In this document: positions 1 through 8,370 of the stretch, piece by piece | Layout of the letters: every line of letters starts with the position of its first letter | Position numbering within the stretch: position 1 is the stretch's first letter | From: Betaproteobacteria bacterium | GTDB lineage: Bacteria > Pseudomonadota > Gammaproteobacteria > Burkholderiales > SG8-39 | Assembly (NCBI GenBank): GCA_007280315.1 | Contig: QYQC01000025.1 | Location: 1-21,287, forward strand | Direction of reading: 5' to 3' | DNA: 21,287 nt | Translations under genes and position numbers: made by a program | Notes under the pieces: model-generated | Database searches by the model: none | Told to the model about the DNA's origin: nothing | The model's input: the letters and a program-made list of their open reading frames with translations, nothing else

Positions 1-2
1 GG

Positions 3-620
3 CGATACAACATGATGCCCGCCAACGACCGCTTGGTGGTGCGCAAGGCGGTCGCCGCACACGCGTCGGCCCAGGCAGCGGCAGACGGAAACCCCGCCCC
101 GGTGATGTGCATCAATCTTGCGCGCGCCAGTATCGAGGACCGCGCCTTCCCGGAATTCGTTGCACGCACGCTCGAACAGAGCGCGACGCGTGGTGAGGCG
201 CTGTGTTTCGAGATCTCCGACGCCGACGCGATCGGCTGCCTTCCGGATGCGGTTCGCTTCGCGCGCGAACTCAAGCCGCTGGGATGCCGCTTTACACTCG
301 ATGGTTTCGGCCGCGCCGCCATCGGCTTCGATCACGTCAAGGCGTTGCCGCTGGATTTTCTCAAAATCGACGGCAGCATCATATTGCAGATTCAGCGCGT
401 ACCCGAGGCTCTGGCCAAGGTGCGGGCGATTCAGCGCGTGAGCAAGGTTATTGGAATCCGCACCGTTGCCGAGATGGTGGAAAGCGACGACAGCCTGGCG
501 CAGCTGCGCGCGATCGGAGTCGATTACGCCCAGGGCTTCGGCATCGCCCAGCCGCGGCCGCTGCTCGATATGATCGAGGAGCGCGCGGCCGGCGGCCAGC
601 GCCAGCGGAGTCCGGCATGA
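3..620 (+). CDS. EAL-domain protein, C-terminal part (start lies upstream of the window)
   Basis: The reading frame is open from the window edge, and the residues before the first Met (R-Y-N) continue a typical EAL-domain helix, so the gene begins upstream. Recognisable EAL blocks follow in order: the Asn-containing strand (C-I-N-L-A), the E-x-x-(E/D) block (FEISD), the loop-6 block (LDGFG), the lysine block (LKIDGS), the glutamate block (AEMVES) and the QGFG end. In active c-di-GMP phosphodiesterases the second block ends in Glu and loop 6 is DDFGTG. Here these are Asp and D-G-F-G-R-A, so a metal-ligand position is changed and loop 6 is degenerate. The domain may therefore bind c-di-GMP or a partner without hydrolysing it. 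Whatever domains precede it (GGDEF, receiver, PAS) cannot be seen. Its stop overlaps the start of the next gene (ATGA), suggesting translational coupling. Confidence 0.85.
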   Translation, partial: RYNMMPANDRLVVRKAVAAHASAQAAADGNPAPVMCINLARASIEDRAFPEFVARTLEQSATRGEALCFEISDADAIGCLPDAVRFARELKPLGCRFTLDGFGRAAIGFDHVKALPLDFLKIDGSIILQIQRVPEALAKVRAIQRVSKVIGIRTVAEMVESDDSLAQLRAIGVDYAQGFGIAQPRPLLDMIEERAAGGQRQRSPA

Positions 621-1699
621 ACGCTTCCCCCTACCTGACGCTGCACGAGTTGGTGAAGAAAGCGCGGCAAAAGCTGAATCACGACAGCTGGGACTATATC
701 GTCGGCGGCGCAGAATCCGAGACCACTGTCAGACGCAACCGGCTCGCGCTCGATTCGATCGCGTTCCGGCCGCGGGTGCTGCGCGATGTAAGCCAGATCG
801 ATGCTACGACGAATTTCCTTGGGCAAAGGTTGCGGCTGCCCATCGTACTCGCGCCGATCGGCGGCCTTGAGTTGTTCGCGCCCGAAGGCGGGAACGCCGC
901 AGCCGGGGCGGCACAGGCATTCGGCGTCTCGCACATGCTGAGTTCGGTGTGCGAACCGGGACTGGAGGCCGTTGCGCAGGCTGCGCCTGCGGCGCTGCGC
1001 CTGTTTCAACTCTACGCGCGCGGCGACGCCGACTGGGTCGATGCGATGGCCGAGCGCGCCATCGCCGCCGGCTACGGCGCGTTCTGCCTCACTGTGGACA
1101 CTGCCTATTACAGCCGGCGAGAACGCGACCTGGCGAAGCGTCACGCGCGCAGCGGCAACATGCCGCAACGCGAATTTCAGGCACGCCTCACCTGGAGCGA
1201 CGTCGCCAGACTCAAAGCCCGGTTCGCCATCCCGCTCGTTCTGAAGGGAATCGCCACGGCCGAGGACGCCACACTCGCGCTGGAACACGGCGTCGACATC
1301 ATCTATCTGTCGAACCACGGCGGTCGCCAGCTCGATCATGGCCGCGGAACCATGGACATCCTTCCGGAAATCGTCGCGGCCGTTGGCGGTCGTGCGCCGA
1401 TTATCATCGACGGCGGGTTCAACCGCGGCACGGACATCGTCAAGGCGCTCGCCGCCGGCGCCAGTCTGGTCGGCCTTGGCCGCATGCAATGCATCGGCCT
1501 GGCGGCGGATGGGCAGGCGGGGCTGGTGCGCTTGCTCGAAATCCTGGAACAGGAGATACACATCTGCCTCGGCCTGCTCGGGGTCAACAGCCTGGCCGGA
1601 CTCGACGCGTCGTATCTTCACCCTGCTCCCCCGGTCGGCAGCGGCGAGACACTGGGCGCGTTCCCGCTGCTCACGCTGGAGGAAAAGTCTTTCTACTGA
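617..1699 (+). CDS. FMN-dependent alpha-hydroxyacid oxidase/dehydrogenase
   Basis: This 360-residue protein belongs to the glycolate oxidase/L-lactate dehydrogenase/mandelate dehydrogenase family, which oxidises (S)-2-hydroxyacids to 2-oxoacids using FMN. The expected active-site residues are visible: Tyr27 in SWDYIVGGAESE, Tyr133 in QLYA, the DT...RRERD segment (161-171), Lys210 in LVLKGI, and His234/Arg237 in SNHGGRQLD. The FMN-phosphate segment IIDGGFNRGTDI...GLGR spans about 263-289. The length is normal for the family. The frame is open upstream to 203, but homology begins at this ATG, which has a GCGGAG ribosome site and a 4-nt ATGA overlap with the EAL gene. The true substrate (lactate, glycolate, mandelate or other) cannot be decided from sequence. 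A 2-oxoacid-handling enzyme follows 40 nt downstream, which fits a short 2-hydroxyacid/2-oxoacid pathway; that link is inference. Confidence 0.9.
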   Translation: MNASPYLTLHELVKKARQKLNHDSWDYIVGGAESETTVRRNRLALDSIAFRPRVLRDVSQIDATTNFLGQRLRLPIVLAPIGGLELFAPEGGNAAAGAAQAFGVSHMLSSVCEPGLEAVAQAAPAALRLFQLYARGDADWVDAMAERAIAAGYGAFCLTVDTAYYSRRERDLAKRHARSGNMPQREFQARLTWSDVARLKARFAIPLVLKGIATAEDATLALEHGVDIIYLSNHGGRQLDHGRGTMDILPEIVAAVGGRAPIIIDGGFNRGTDIVKALAAGASLVGLGRMQCIGLAADGQAGLVRLLEILEQEIHICLGLLGVNSLAGLDASYLHPAPPVGSGETLGAFPLLTLEEKSFY

Positions 1700-1739
1700 G
1701 ATGTCGAACAAAGTGAACCCGATATAGGAGTCGCATCAC

Positions 1740-2600
1740 ATGCAATGGACCGAACGACGCGAACGCTTTCGCCGAATACTGGAGGGGAAGGTCTGCATTC
1801 ATCCGGCGTCGGTGTTCGATCCGGTTTCGGCGCGCATCGCCGAGGACCTCGGCTTCGAACTCGGCATGTTTGCCGGTTCCATCGCCTCGCTGGTGGTGCT
1901 GGGCGCACCCGACCTGACCTTGATCACGCTCAGCGAATTCGCCGAACAGGCGCATCGCATCTGTCGCGCCGGCAAACTTCCGCTGCTGGTCGATGCGGAC
2001 CACGGCTACGGCAATGCGCTGAACGTGATGCGCACGGTGGAGGAACTGGAGACCGCGGGCATTGCGGCCCTCACCATCGAAGACACCGCCCTGCCGCAAG
2101 GATACGGCTCGACCGGCGCAGCAAAACTTATTTCAGCCGGGGAGGCGGTGGGCAAAATGCAGGCAGCGGTTGCCGCAAGGCAGGATCAGCGGCTCGCCAT
2201 AATCGGGCGCACCAGCGCCATGGCGATCACCGGCGTCGAGGATGCGCTGGCGCGCGCCAGAGCTTACGAAGCGGCGGGCGTTGACGCGCTGTTCTTCCTC
2301 GGCGTGCGAACGCGCGAACAGCTGCAGGCGATCGCCGCCGAGCGCAAGGTTCCGATCGTGCTTGGCGGCGCCGGCGCCGAATTGAGCGACCGCGACTATC
2401 TGGCCGGCCAGGGCGTGCGCATCAGTTTGCAGGGGCACCAGCCATTCATGGCCGCGGTGATGGCGGTCCGGGAAACCATGAAAGCGCTGCGCGAAGGCAC
2501 GCCGCCGGCCAGACTCGCCAATATTGCCTCAGCACACCTAATGCAGGAACTCAGCCGCGATGCGGATTACGTCGGCTGGAGCAAGCGTTTTCTTGGCTAG
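1740..2600 (+). CDS. Oxaloacetate decarboxylase-type enzyme (isocitrate lyase/PEP mutase superfamily)
   Basis: The protein has 286 residues and a single (beta/alpha)8 barrel. It closely resembles the Pseudomonas PA4872 oxaloacetate decarboxylase group, a Mg-dependent cytosolic enzyme that converts oxaloacetate to pyruvate and CO2. The opening HPASVFDPVSARIAEDLGFE, the metal-binding DADHGYGNA (Asp85, Asp87), the LTIEDT segment (Glu114) and the IIGRT strand match that group. His233 in QGHQPF corresponds to the histidine reported to distinguish decarboxylase members from lyases. The KKCGH-type signature of isocitrate and methylisocitrate lyases is absent, which argues against PrpB. The start is supported by AGGAG at 1726-1730, 9 nt upstream. 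It probably shares a transcript with the hydroxyacid oxidase upstream (40-nt gap). An AT-rich spacer with a palindromic repeat follows. Confidence 0.85.
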   Translation: MQWTERRERFRRILEGKVCIHPASVFDPVSARIAEDLGFELGMFAGSIASLVVLGAPDLTLITLSEFAEQAHRICRAGKLPLLVDADHGYGNALNVMRTVEELETAGIAALTIEDTALPQGYGSTGAAKLISAGEAVGKMQAAVAARQDQRLAIIGRTSAMAITGVEDALARARAYEAAGVDALFFLGVRTREQLQAIAAERKVPIVLGGAGAELSDRDYLAGQGVRISLQGHQPFMAAVMAVRETMKALREGTPPARLANIASAHLMQELSRDADYVGWSKRFLG

Positions 2601-2775
2601 TCGACAATACGTTTCTTACAGATAAAGTACTTTTTTCAGAAATCAGAAACCAAGCAATTGTCATTCCGAGCAAAGCGAGGAATCTGCTTTCGAGTCAAAC
2701 AAGAAGCAGATTCCTCAGCCTTCGGCTTCGGAATGACAGGTAATTTTGAAATGACCTCTAAGGAGCCGCGACCCC
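2601..2775. other. AT-rich spacer between the decarboxylase and enoyl-CoA hydratase genes
   Basis: This 175-nt spacer is clearly more AT-rich than its neighbours. It holds a short palindrome AAAGTACTTT (2624-2633) running into a T tract, which is too AT-rich to call a convincing terminator. Next comes the long imperfect palindrome listed separately (2660-2737). The ribosome binding site of the next gene (AAGGAG, about 2760-2765) sits at the right edge. An open frame from 2658 crosses the spacer, but it has no family resemblance and overlaps the hydratase gene out of frame, so I do not treat it as a gene. Confidence 0.6.
2660..2737. repeat. REP/MITE-like imperfect palindrome of about 78 bp
   Basis: The outer arms are GTCATTCCG (2660-2668) and CGGAATGAC (2729-2737), exact reverse complements. 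The inner arms are GAGGAATCTGCTT (2677-2689) and AAGCAGATTCCTC (2704-2716), also an exact 13-bp match. The loop is 14 nt, and the parts between inner and outer arms pair imperfectly. Sequences of the form GTCATTCCGAGC...GAGGAATCTGC are a common dispersed intergenic palindrome in many bacterial genomes. As RNA it would form a strong hairpin about 40 nt upstream of the enoyl-CoA hydratase start, so it may end or stabilise the upstream transcript. Only this copy is present in the window. Confidence 0.85.
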
Positions 2776-3573
2776 ATGGATCTGCCGAACTACCCAACCC
2801 TGAAGACCGAAATTGCCGCGCCGCATGTTCTGCTGGTGACGCTCAACCGGCCCGGGATCGCGAACGCCCTCAACACCCAGATGGGACGCGATTTCATCGA
2901 CCTGTGGACGCGCCTGACCGAAGACGCGGGCGAGCTGCGCTGCGTGGTGCTTACCGGCGCCGGCGACAAAGTGTTCTGCGCCGGCGCCGACCTGAAGGAG
3001 CGCAACGGCATGACACGCGAGCAATGGCGGCAGCAGCACGAATTGTTCGAGCGTCACTACTGGGCGATGGCCGATCTGCCGCTGCCGCTGATCGCCGCAG
3101 TGAACGGCCACGCCTATGCCGGCGGCTTCGAGGCCGTGCTCTCCTGCGATTTCGCCTACGCCGTGAATAGCGCGCGTTTCGCGCTGACCGAGGTCACGCT
3201 CGGCATCATGCCCGGCGCCGGCGGCACGCAGAACCTGCCGCGCGCGGTGGGCGAGCGCCGCGCCAAGGAAATCATCATGACCGGCCGCCCGTTCAGCGCC
3301 GAGCAGGCCCTGGCCTGGGGCGTGGTGAACGAGGTTTGCGCGCCCGGTACCCTCATGCCGCGGGTGCTGGAAACCGCCGGCGTCATCGCCGGCAACGCGC
3401 CGCTGTCGATCCGCCAGGTTAAAAAGTCGGTGCGCTACGGCATGCAGATGGAGTTGAAGACCGCCTATCGCTTCGAGGTCGAGGCCTACAATCACCTGGT
3501 GGAAACCGAAGATCGCTACGAAGGCATCAAGGCATTCAACGAGAAACGCAGACCCGTGTTCAAAGGCAAGTAA
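2776..3573 (+). CDS. Enoyl-CoA hydratase/isomerase family protein
   Basis: This 265-residue crotonase-fold protein acts on acyl-CoA thioesters in the cytosol. The oxyanion-hole segments are seen at FCAGADLKE (68-75) and AGGFE (115-119). The two glutamates that activate water in true enoyl-CoA hydratases are both present: Glu119 (GGFE) and Glu139 (LTEVTLGIMPGAGGTQ), 20 residues apart as in rat mitochondrial hydratase. Syn-hydration of a 2-enoyl-CoA is therefore the likely reaction, although the acyl substrate cannot be told. The start has AAGGAG about 11 nt upstream. The gene is followed after 13 nt by the iron-sulfur subunit of a molybdenum hydroxylase, suggesting a joint operon, possibly for a ring or side-chain degradation pathway with CoA intermediates (inference). 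Confidence 0.93.
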   Translation: MDLPNYPTLKTEIAAPHVLLVTLNRPGIANALNTQMGRDFIDLWTRLTEDAGELRCVVLTGAGDKVFCAGADLKERNGMTREQWRQQHELFERHYWAMADLPLPLIAAVNGHAYAGGFEAVLSCDFAYAVNSARFALTEVTLGIMPGAGGTQNLPRAVGERRAKEIIMTGRPFSAEQALAWGVVNEVCAPGTLMPRVLETAGVIAGNAPLSIRQVKKSVRYGMQMELKTAYRFEVEAYNHLVETEDRYEGIKAFNEKRRPVFKGK

Positions 3574-3586
3574 GGGAGCAGAACGC

Positions 3587-4072
3587 ATGCCAAACTACCG
3601 CTTCAGCGTCAACGGAGAATCGCGCAGCGTCGAGTCGCGCGATCCGGCCCAGCCCCTGCTGTACGTGTTGCGCAATGCGCTCGGCCTCACCGGCGCCAAG
3701 TTCGGCTGCGGCGAGGGTCAGTGCGGCAGCTGCGCGGTATTGCTCGACGGCAAGGTCGCATACGCCTGCCTGACGCCGGTGTCCGCGGTGGCCGGGCGCA
3801 CAGTCACCACCATAGAGGGCCTGGGCACGGCATTGAAACCGCACCCGGTACAGGCCGCCTTCATTGCCGAGCAGGCGGCGCAGTGCGGTTATTGCGCCAG
3901 CGGCATGGTGATGAAAAGCGTGGAACTCCTTGCCGCCAACCCGAAGCCGACGCGCGACGAGGTCAAGGCCGCACTCGCCGGCCATCTGTGCCGCTGCGGC
4001 ACGCATGAGCGCATTCTGCGCGCGGTGGCGCGCGCCGCCGGCGCGGCTATGCCTGGGGGCACCGGCGCATGA
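3587..4072 (+). CDS. [2Fe-2S] small subunit of a molybdenum hydroxylase
   Basis: The protein has 161 residues and the two-cluster layout of the xanthine oxidase family small subunit. A plant-ferredoxin-type cluster is bound by Cys41, Cys46, Cys49 and Cys61 (CGEGQCGSC...C). A four-helix cluster follows with Cys100, Cys103, Cys135 and Cys137 (CGYC...CRC). It resembles the small subunits of isoquinoline 1-oxidoreductase and nicotinate dehydrogenase, which carry electrons from the Mo centre to an acceptor. It has no signal peptide, so if the enzyme is periplasmic it would travel with its Tat-targeted partner. A ribosome site (AAGGGAG) precedes the start. Its stop overlaps the start of the large subunit by 4 nt (ATGA). 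Confidence 0.93.
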   Translation: MPNYRFSVNGESRSVESRDPAQPLLYVLRNALGLTGAKFGCGEGQCGSCAVLLDGKVAYACLTPVSAVAGRTVTTIEGLGTALKPHPVQAAFIAEQAAQCGYCASGMVMKSVELLAANPKPTRDEVKAALAGHLCRCGTHERILRAVARAAGAAMPGGTGA

Positions 4073-6266
4073 GCATGCATATTTCCCGCCGCAACCTGCT
4101 GAAGGCGGGCGGCGCCCTGGTAGTTTCCTTCGCTGTTCCTCTCCCGGCGTTTTCACAGGGCGCCAACACGTTTTCCGGCAAGACCGTAGACACGGGTGAA
4201 GTCGATGGCTTCTTTGCCGTGAATCAAGACGGCTCGGTCACGCTGTTTTGCGGCAAAGTGGATCTGGGCACGGGCTTGCGCATCGCCGTTCCGCAGATGG
4301 CCGCCGAGGAACTGGGTATCGACGTCAAGCGCATTACGCTGGTCGAAGGCGATACCGACCTCACGCCGGATCAGGGTCCGACCGCGGGCAGCTCCGGCGT
4401 GATGCGCGGCGGCGTGCAAATCCGCCAGGCCGCGGCGACCGGCCCAGGCGTTCAGCCGCCATGCGGATCAGGGCTTCACGCGCGGTCGCCGGCCGAACTC
4501 ATCGCTGCAGAAGGCGAAGTGCGGCCCAGATCGGGCGGCGCCGGCATCACCTTCGGTGCGCTGCTGGGCAATCGCCATTTCGGCCTGAAACTCGATCCCA
4601 AAGCGAAACTCAAGGACAGCGCGTCCTATACCGTCGTCGGCCAGTCGCTGCCCCGGCCGGACGTGCCGGGAAAGATTACCGGCCGGCACCTGTTCATGCA
4701 CGACTTCAAGCTGCCGGGGATGCTGCACGGGCGCGCCATCAGGCCGTCGTCCGTGGGCGCGAAGCTGATTGCGGTGGACGAGAGTTCGATCAAGGAAATT
4801 CCGGGCGCGCGCGTGGTGCGCATCGGCGACTTTCTCGGCGTGCTGGCCGAAGACGAGTGGGATTGCATTTGCGCCGCGCGCGCGCTCAAGGCGAATTGGT
4901 CCGACGAGAATTCGCTCGTCGGCCACCAGGCGGTGCGCGACTGGATGCTGGCCGGGCCGTTCGAAGCCGAGCAGTCGCTGGTGAAAAAAGGCGATGCGCG
5001 CGGCGTGCTCGCAGGTGCGACGCAGCGCGTGTCCGCCTTCTACTACTGGCCGCCGCAGAGCCATGCGTCCATGGGCCCCTCCTGCGCGGTGGCTGACATA
5101 CGCCCGGGCAAGGCAACCATCTGGACCGCGTCGCAGGCGACGCATCGCTATCGCCACGCGTTCGCGCGCATCCTCGAACTGCCGCCGGCAGCGGTACGCC
5201 TGATCTATCTCGACGGTTCGGGCTGCTACGGCATGAACGGCCACGAGGACGCCGCCGCCGACGCCGTCCTGCTTTCGCGCGCCGCCAATCGCCCGGTGCG
5301 GGTGCAGTGGATGCGCGCGGACGAACTGGGTTGGGATCCGAAAGGCCCGCCACAGCTGCTTTCGCTTGAAGGTTCGCTTGCCGCCGACGGCAGCATCGAC
5401 GCCTGGCGCACCGAAATGTGGTTGCCGCGCGCCACGGCGAACCTGCCCAATATTGCACTGCTCTCCCCCGAAGCAGCCGGGATCAAACAGGTGCCCGGCA
5501 TTTCCTTCGGTCTCATCACGCAGAACGGCGATCCGTCCTACGCCGTGCCCAACGTCGATGTGTCGGTGCACTGGCTCAAGCACGCACCGCTGCGGCCGTC
5601 GAACATCCGTGCCCCGGGCAAGGTGGCAAACATGTTCGCGGTGGAGAGTTTCACCGATGAGCTGGCGGCGCTCGCGGCTTCCGATCCGTTCAAGTTCCGC
5701 CTGCGCGGCCTGTCCGATGCGCGCGGCATAGAGGTGCTCAAGCGCACCGCCGCGCTGATCGGCTGGCAGGCGCGCAGCGGGCGCAGCACTTCGGCCATTG
5801 GTCGCGGCATCGCCTATTGCCATTACAAACACAACGAGAACTATGTGGCGATGGCGATGGAAGTCGAGGTTGTGCGCGCAAGCGGCAGGATTCACGTGCG
5901 CCGCGTTGCCTGCGCCCACGATTGCGGCCTGGTGACAACCCGGATGCGCTGCGCGCGCAAATCGAAGGCAATATCCTGCAGACCCTGTCGCGCACCCTGT
6001 TCGAAGAAGTGCATTTCGATCGTGCGCGCGTCACCAGTACCACCTGGGGTCGCTATCCGATACTCACCTTCCCCGATGTGCCGGAGATTCGCATCGAACT
6101 CGTTCAGCGGCAGAACCTGCCGCCATGGGGCGGCGGAGAAGCCGCATCGGCGCCGGTACCCGCCGCGCTTGCCAACGCGATCTACGACGCCTGCGGCGCA
6201 CGCCTGCGCACCGCGCCGTTCACCCGCGAACGCGTGCGGGCGGCGCTGGAGAAGGGCTACGCGTAG
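4069..6266 (+). pseudogene. Molybdopterin-binding large subunit (isoquinoline 1-oxidoreductase beta type), frame-disrupted
   Basis: The N-terminus carries a twin-arginine signal (SRRNLLKAGG followed by a hydrophobic stretch and PAFSQ), so the enzyme is predicted to be exported folded with its iron-sulfur partner. The body matches the single-chain Mo-cofactor subunits of the IorB type: VDLGTG, DQGPTAGSSG, PGMLHGR, HASMGPSCAVAD, CYGMNGHEDAAADA and APLRPSNIRAPG. After DCGLV at about 5934 the frame is lost. The family-like continuation (NPDALRAQIEGN, YPILTFPDVPE, and PPWGGGEAA with the catalytic Glu) lies one frame over and ends at 6266, as expected from a 1-nt deletion at 5935-5936. A second segment (about 4441-4485) also reads better in another frame. 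As written, the uninterrupted frame runs to 6348 with a nonsense C-terminus lacking the GxGE motif. The cause may be genuine decay or sequence error; without reads I cannot tell. Confidence 0.8.
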
Positions 6267-6290
6267 TCGGTGCGGCGGACGCGCCTGCTT

Positions 6291-8360
6291 TCAGCAGCGC
6301 GAAAACGCGTCGAACTCTTCCGCCGGAACCGGGTTGCCGGCCAGATAGCCCTGGAATTCGTCGCAGCCCTGCGCGCGCAGAAAATCGAGCTGTTCCTGCC
6401 GCTCAACGCCTTCGGCCAGCGCCGTCAGCTTCAGCGTTTTCGCCAGATTGATGATGGCAATCGCGATGGCGCGGTCGTCGGCATCGGTGCCCAGATCGTC
6501 GATGAAGGTGCGGTCGATCTTGAGTTTGTCGATCGGCAGTTGTTTCAGATAGGAGAGCGACGAATAGCCGGTGCCGAAATCGTCGATGGTGATCTTGACG
6601 CCAAGCGCGCGCAGTCCGGTCAGCGCCTCGCCCACGACGTCCCTGTCCATCAACAGGCTCTCGGTCAGTTCGAGTTCCAGATAGCGGCCTTCCATCCCGG
6701 TCTCCTCCAGCACCCGCTTCACCGCCGCGACCAGGTCGCCGCGGCGGAATTGCACCGCCGACACGTTGACCGACATCGGCAACGCGGCATGGCCTGCATC
6801 CTGCCACGCCTTGTTCTGGCGGCAGGCTTCGCGCAGCACATACTGGCCGATCTCGTCGATCAGCCCGCGCGTCTCGGCGAATTCAATGAATTCGGACGGG
6901 TCGGTAAGGCCGCGCTCGGGGTGGCGCCAGCGCACCAGCGCTTCGATGCCGACGAGACGCAGGTCGTCGACCCGTAGCTGCGGTTGATAGAACAACACGA
7001 ATTCACCGCGCTGCAGCGCCTGGCGCAGGCCCGACTCCCGCGCCAGCGTATCGGCGCCTTCGTCCGCAAGGCCCGGGGCGTAGAAGCGGCTGTGACCGCG
7101 GCCGTTATCCTTGGCGCTGTACATCGCCGCATCCGCATGGCGGATCAGGTCCTCGGCATTGTCGCCATCGCGCGGAAACACGCTGATGCCGATGCTCGCC
7201 TTCGCGCTGAGCGCGCGGCCCTCGAGCGCGATCGGGGCGGCAATGACCTGCAGCAGCTTTTCCGCGACCTTGGCCGCATCCTCGGGCGCGGCAAAATCGG
7301 CGAGGATGACCAGGAACTCATCGCCGCCCAGCCGCGACACCATGTCGGCTTCGCGCAGCACTTCCTTGATGCGCACGGCCACTTCCTTCAGCAACCCGTC
7401 GCCTACATGGTGGCCGAGCGAGTCGTTGACGGTCTTGAAATTATCCAGGTCGATGAACATGATCGCGACCAGCGTGCCATGGCGCCGCGCCAGCGCCAGT
7501 ATCGTCGCCAGCCGCTCGGTCAGGTAGGCGCGGTTGGGCAGGCCGGTGAGCATGTCATGGTGTGCCATGTACTGGATGCGCGCTTCGGCATGCTTGCGCG
7601 CGGTGATGTCGCGCAGCACACCGAGCCGGTGCGCCACGCCGTCGACAATTATCGTCTTGCCCACCAGTTCCACCGCAATCCTGTGGCCGTCCTTGTGCAG
7701 CACCTCGGCCTCGTAGGGATCCTCGCGCTGCTCGCTGACGTAATCGATCATCGTCTGATGCCACTCGGGCGAAACGAACTCCAGCGTATGGTGCCCGATC
7801 ATCTCCTCGCGCGCGTAGCCCATGATGTTGAGCAGCGCCTGGTTGACGTCGATCAGTATGCTGTCCTTGTGGAAGAAAATGCCTTCGGTCGTCGCGGCGG
7901 CGAATTTGCGCATGCGTTCCGCGCTTTCGCGGATAGACTGCTCGGCGCGCTGATGCCGCGTGATGTCGGTGATCAGCACGAACGCGCCCAGCAGCTGCGC
8001 CTCGGCATCGAAATGCGGGATCAAATGCACTTCGATAACGCGCTGCTCGCCGTTGGGCAGGGTCATCGTACGAACGTACTCAACTGACTCGCCTTTGAGT
8101 ACGCGCGCCACCTGCGGCTCGATTACCTGCCACGCGGCTTCGCCGACGGCTTCGCGCACGGTCTTGCCGATGATCGATTCGGCAGTCCAGCCGTTGGATT
8201 CGGCGTACGCCTTGTTGGCAAACACGCAGCGCAGCGTCTTGGGCTCGTAATAGGCGATCAGCGCCGGCACGCTGTCGGCGACCAGGCGCAGCAGTCCGTC
8301 ATTGCCGCGTCCGACGGCGCTGGCCTGCGTTCCGGCCTGGGTCGGCGAAAGCGCCTTCAT
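6291..8360 (-). CDS. PAS-PAS-GGDEF-EAL bifunctional c-di-GMP protein
   Basis: This 689-residue protein has two PAS sensor domains (about 22-135 and 145-255), a GGDEF domain (about 265-425) and an EAL domain (about 440-685). It has no membrane segment, so it is probably cytosolic. The diguanylate cyclase site is intact (RLGGDEF, 343-349), with an inhibitory I-site RxxD (336-339) five residues upstream. The phosphodiesterase site is also intact: EAL 473-475, ELTES, IDDFGTGYSS, KLKID, AEGVER and QGYLAG. Both synthesis and hydrolysis of c-di-GMP are therefore possible, with the PAS domains choosing; the PAS ligand is unknown. The start follows otnI by 10 nt, and the ribosome site GAGGG overlaps the otnI stop, so the two are probably co-transcribed. 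Its 3' end converges on the Mo subunit gene. Confidence 0.95.
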   Translation of the reverse strand: MKALSPTQAGTQASAVGRGNDGLLRLVADSVPALIAYYEPKTLRCVFANKAYAESNGWTAESIIGKTVREAVGEAAWQVIEPQVARVLKGESVEYVRTMTLPNGEQRVIEVHLIPHFDAEAQLLGAFVLITDITRHQRAEQSIRESAERMRKFAAATTEGIFFHKDSILIDVNQALLNIMGYAREEMIGHHTLEFVSPEWHQTMIDYVSEQREDPYEAEVLHKDGHRIAVELVGKTIIVDGVAHRLGVLRDITARKHAEARIQYMAHHDMLTGLPNRAYLTERLATILALARRHGTLVAIMFIDLDNFKTVNDSLGHHVGDGLLKEVAVRIKEVLREADMVSRLGGDEFLVILADFAAPEDAAKVAEKLLQVIAAPIALEGRALSAKASIGISVFPRDGDNAEDLIRHADAAMYSAKDNGRGHSRFYAPGLADEGADTLARESGLRQALQRGEFVLFYQPQLRVDDLRLVGIEALVRWRHPERGLTDPSEFIEFAETRGLIDEIGQYVLREACRQNKAWQDAGHAALPMSVNVSAVQFRRGDLVAAVKRVLEETGMEGRYLELELTESLLMDRDVVGEALTGLRALGVKITIDDFGTGYSSLSYLKQLPIDKLKIDRTFIDDLGTDADDRAIAIAIINLAKTLKLTALAEGVERQEQLDFLRAQGCDEFQGYLAGNPVPAEEFDAFSRC

Positions 8361-8370
8361 CGCTGCGCCC

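Noticed and set aside
203..616. In-frame N-terminal extension of the hydroxyacid oxidase
   Set aside because: This part overlaps the EAL coding sequence in another frame and reads as arginine-rich nonsense. Family homology and a ribosome site start at 617.
524..1711. 395-codon open frame on the minus strand
   Set aside because: Antisense to the FMN-dependent oxidase; no domain resemblance.
2624..2640. Possible terminator after the oxaloacetate decarboxylase gene
   Set aside because: The palindrome AAAGTACTTT followed by T residues has no GC-rich stem, so it would not be stable enough to call an intrinsic terminator.
6984..8087. 367-codon open frame on the plus strand
   Set aside because: Antisense shadow of the PAS-GGDEF-EAL gene with no motif of its own.
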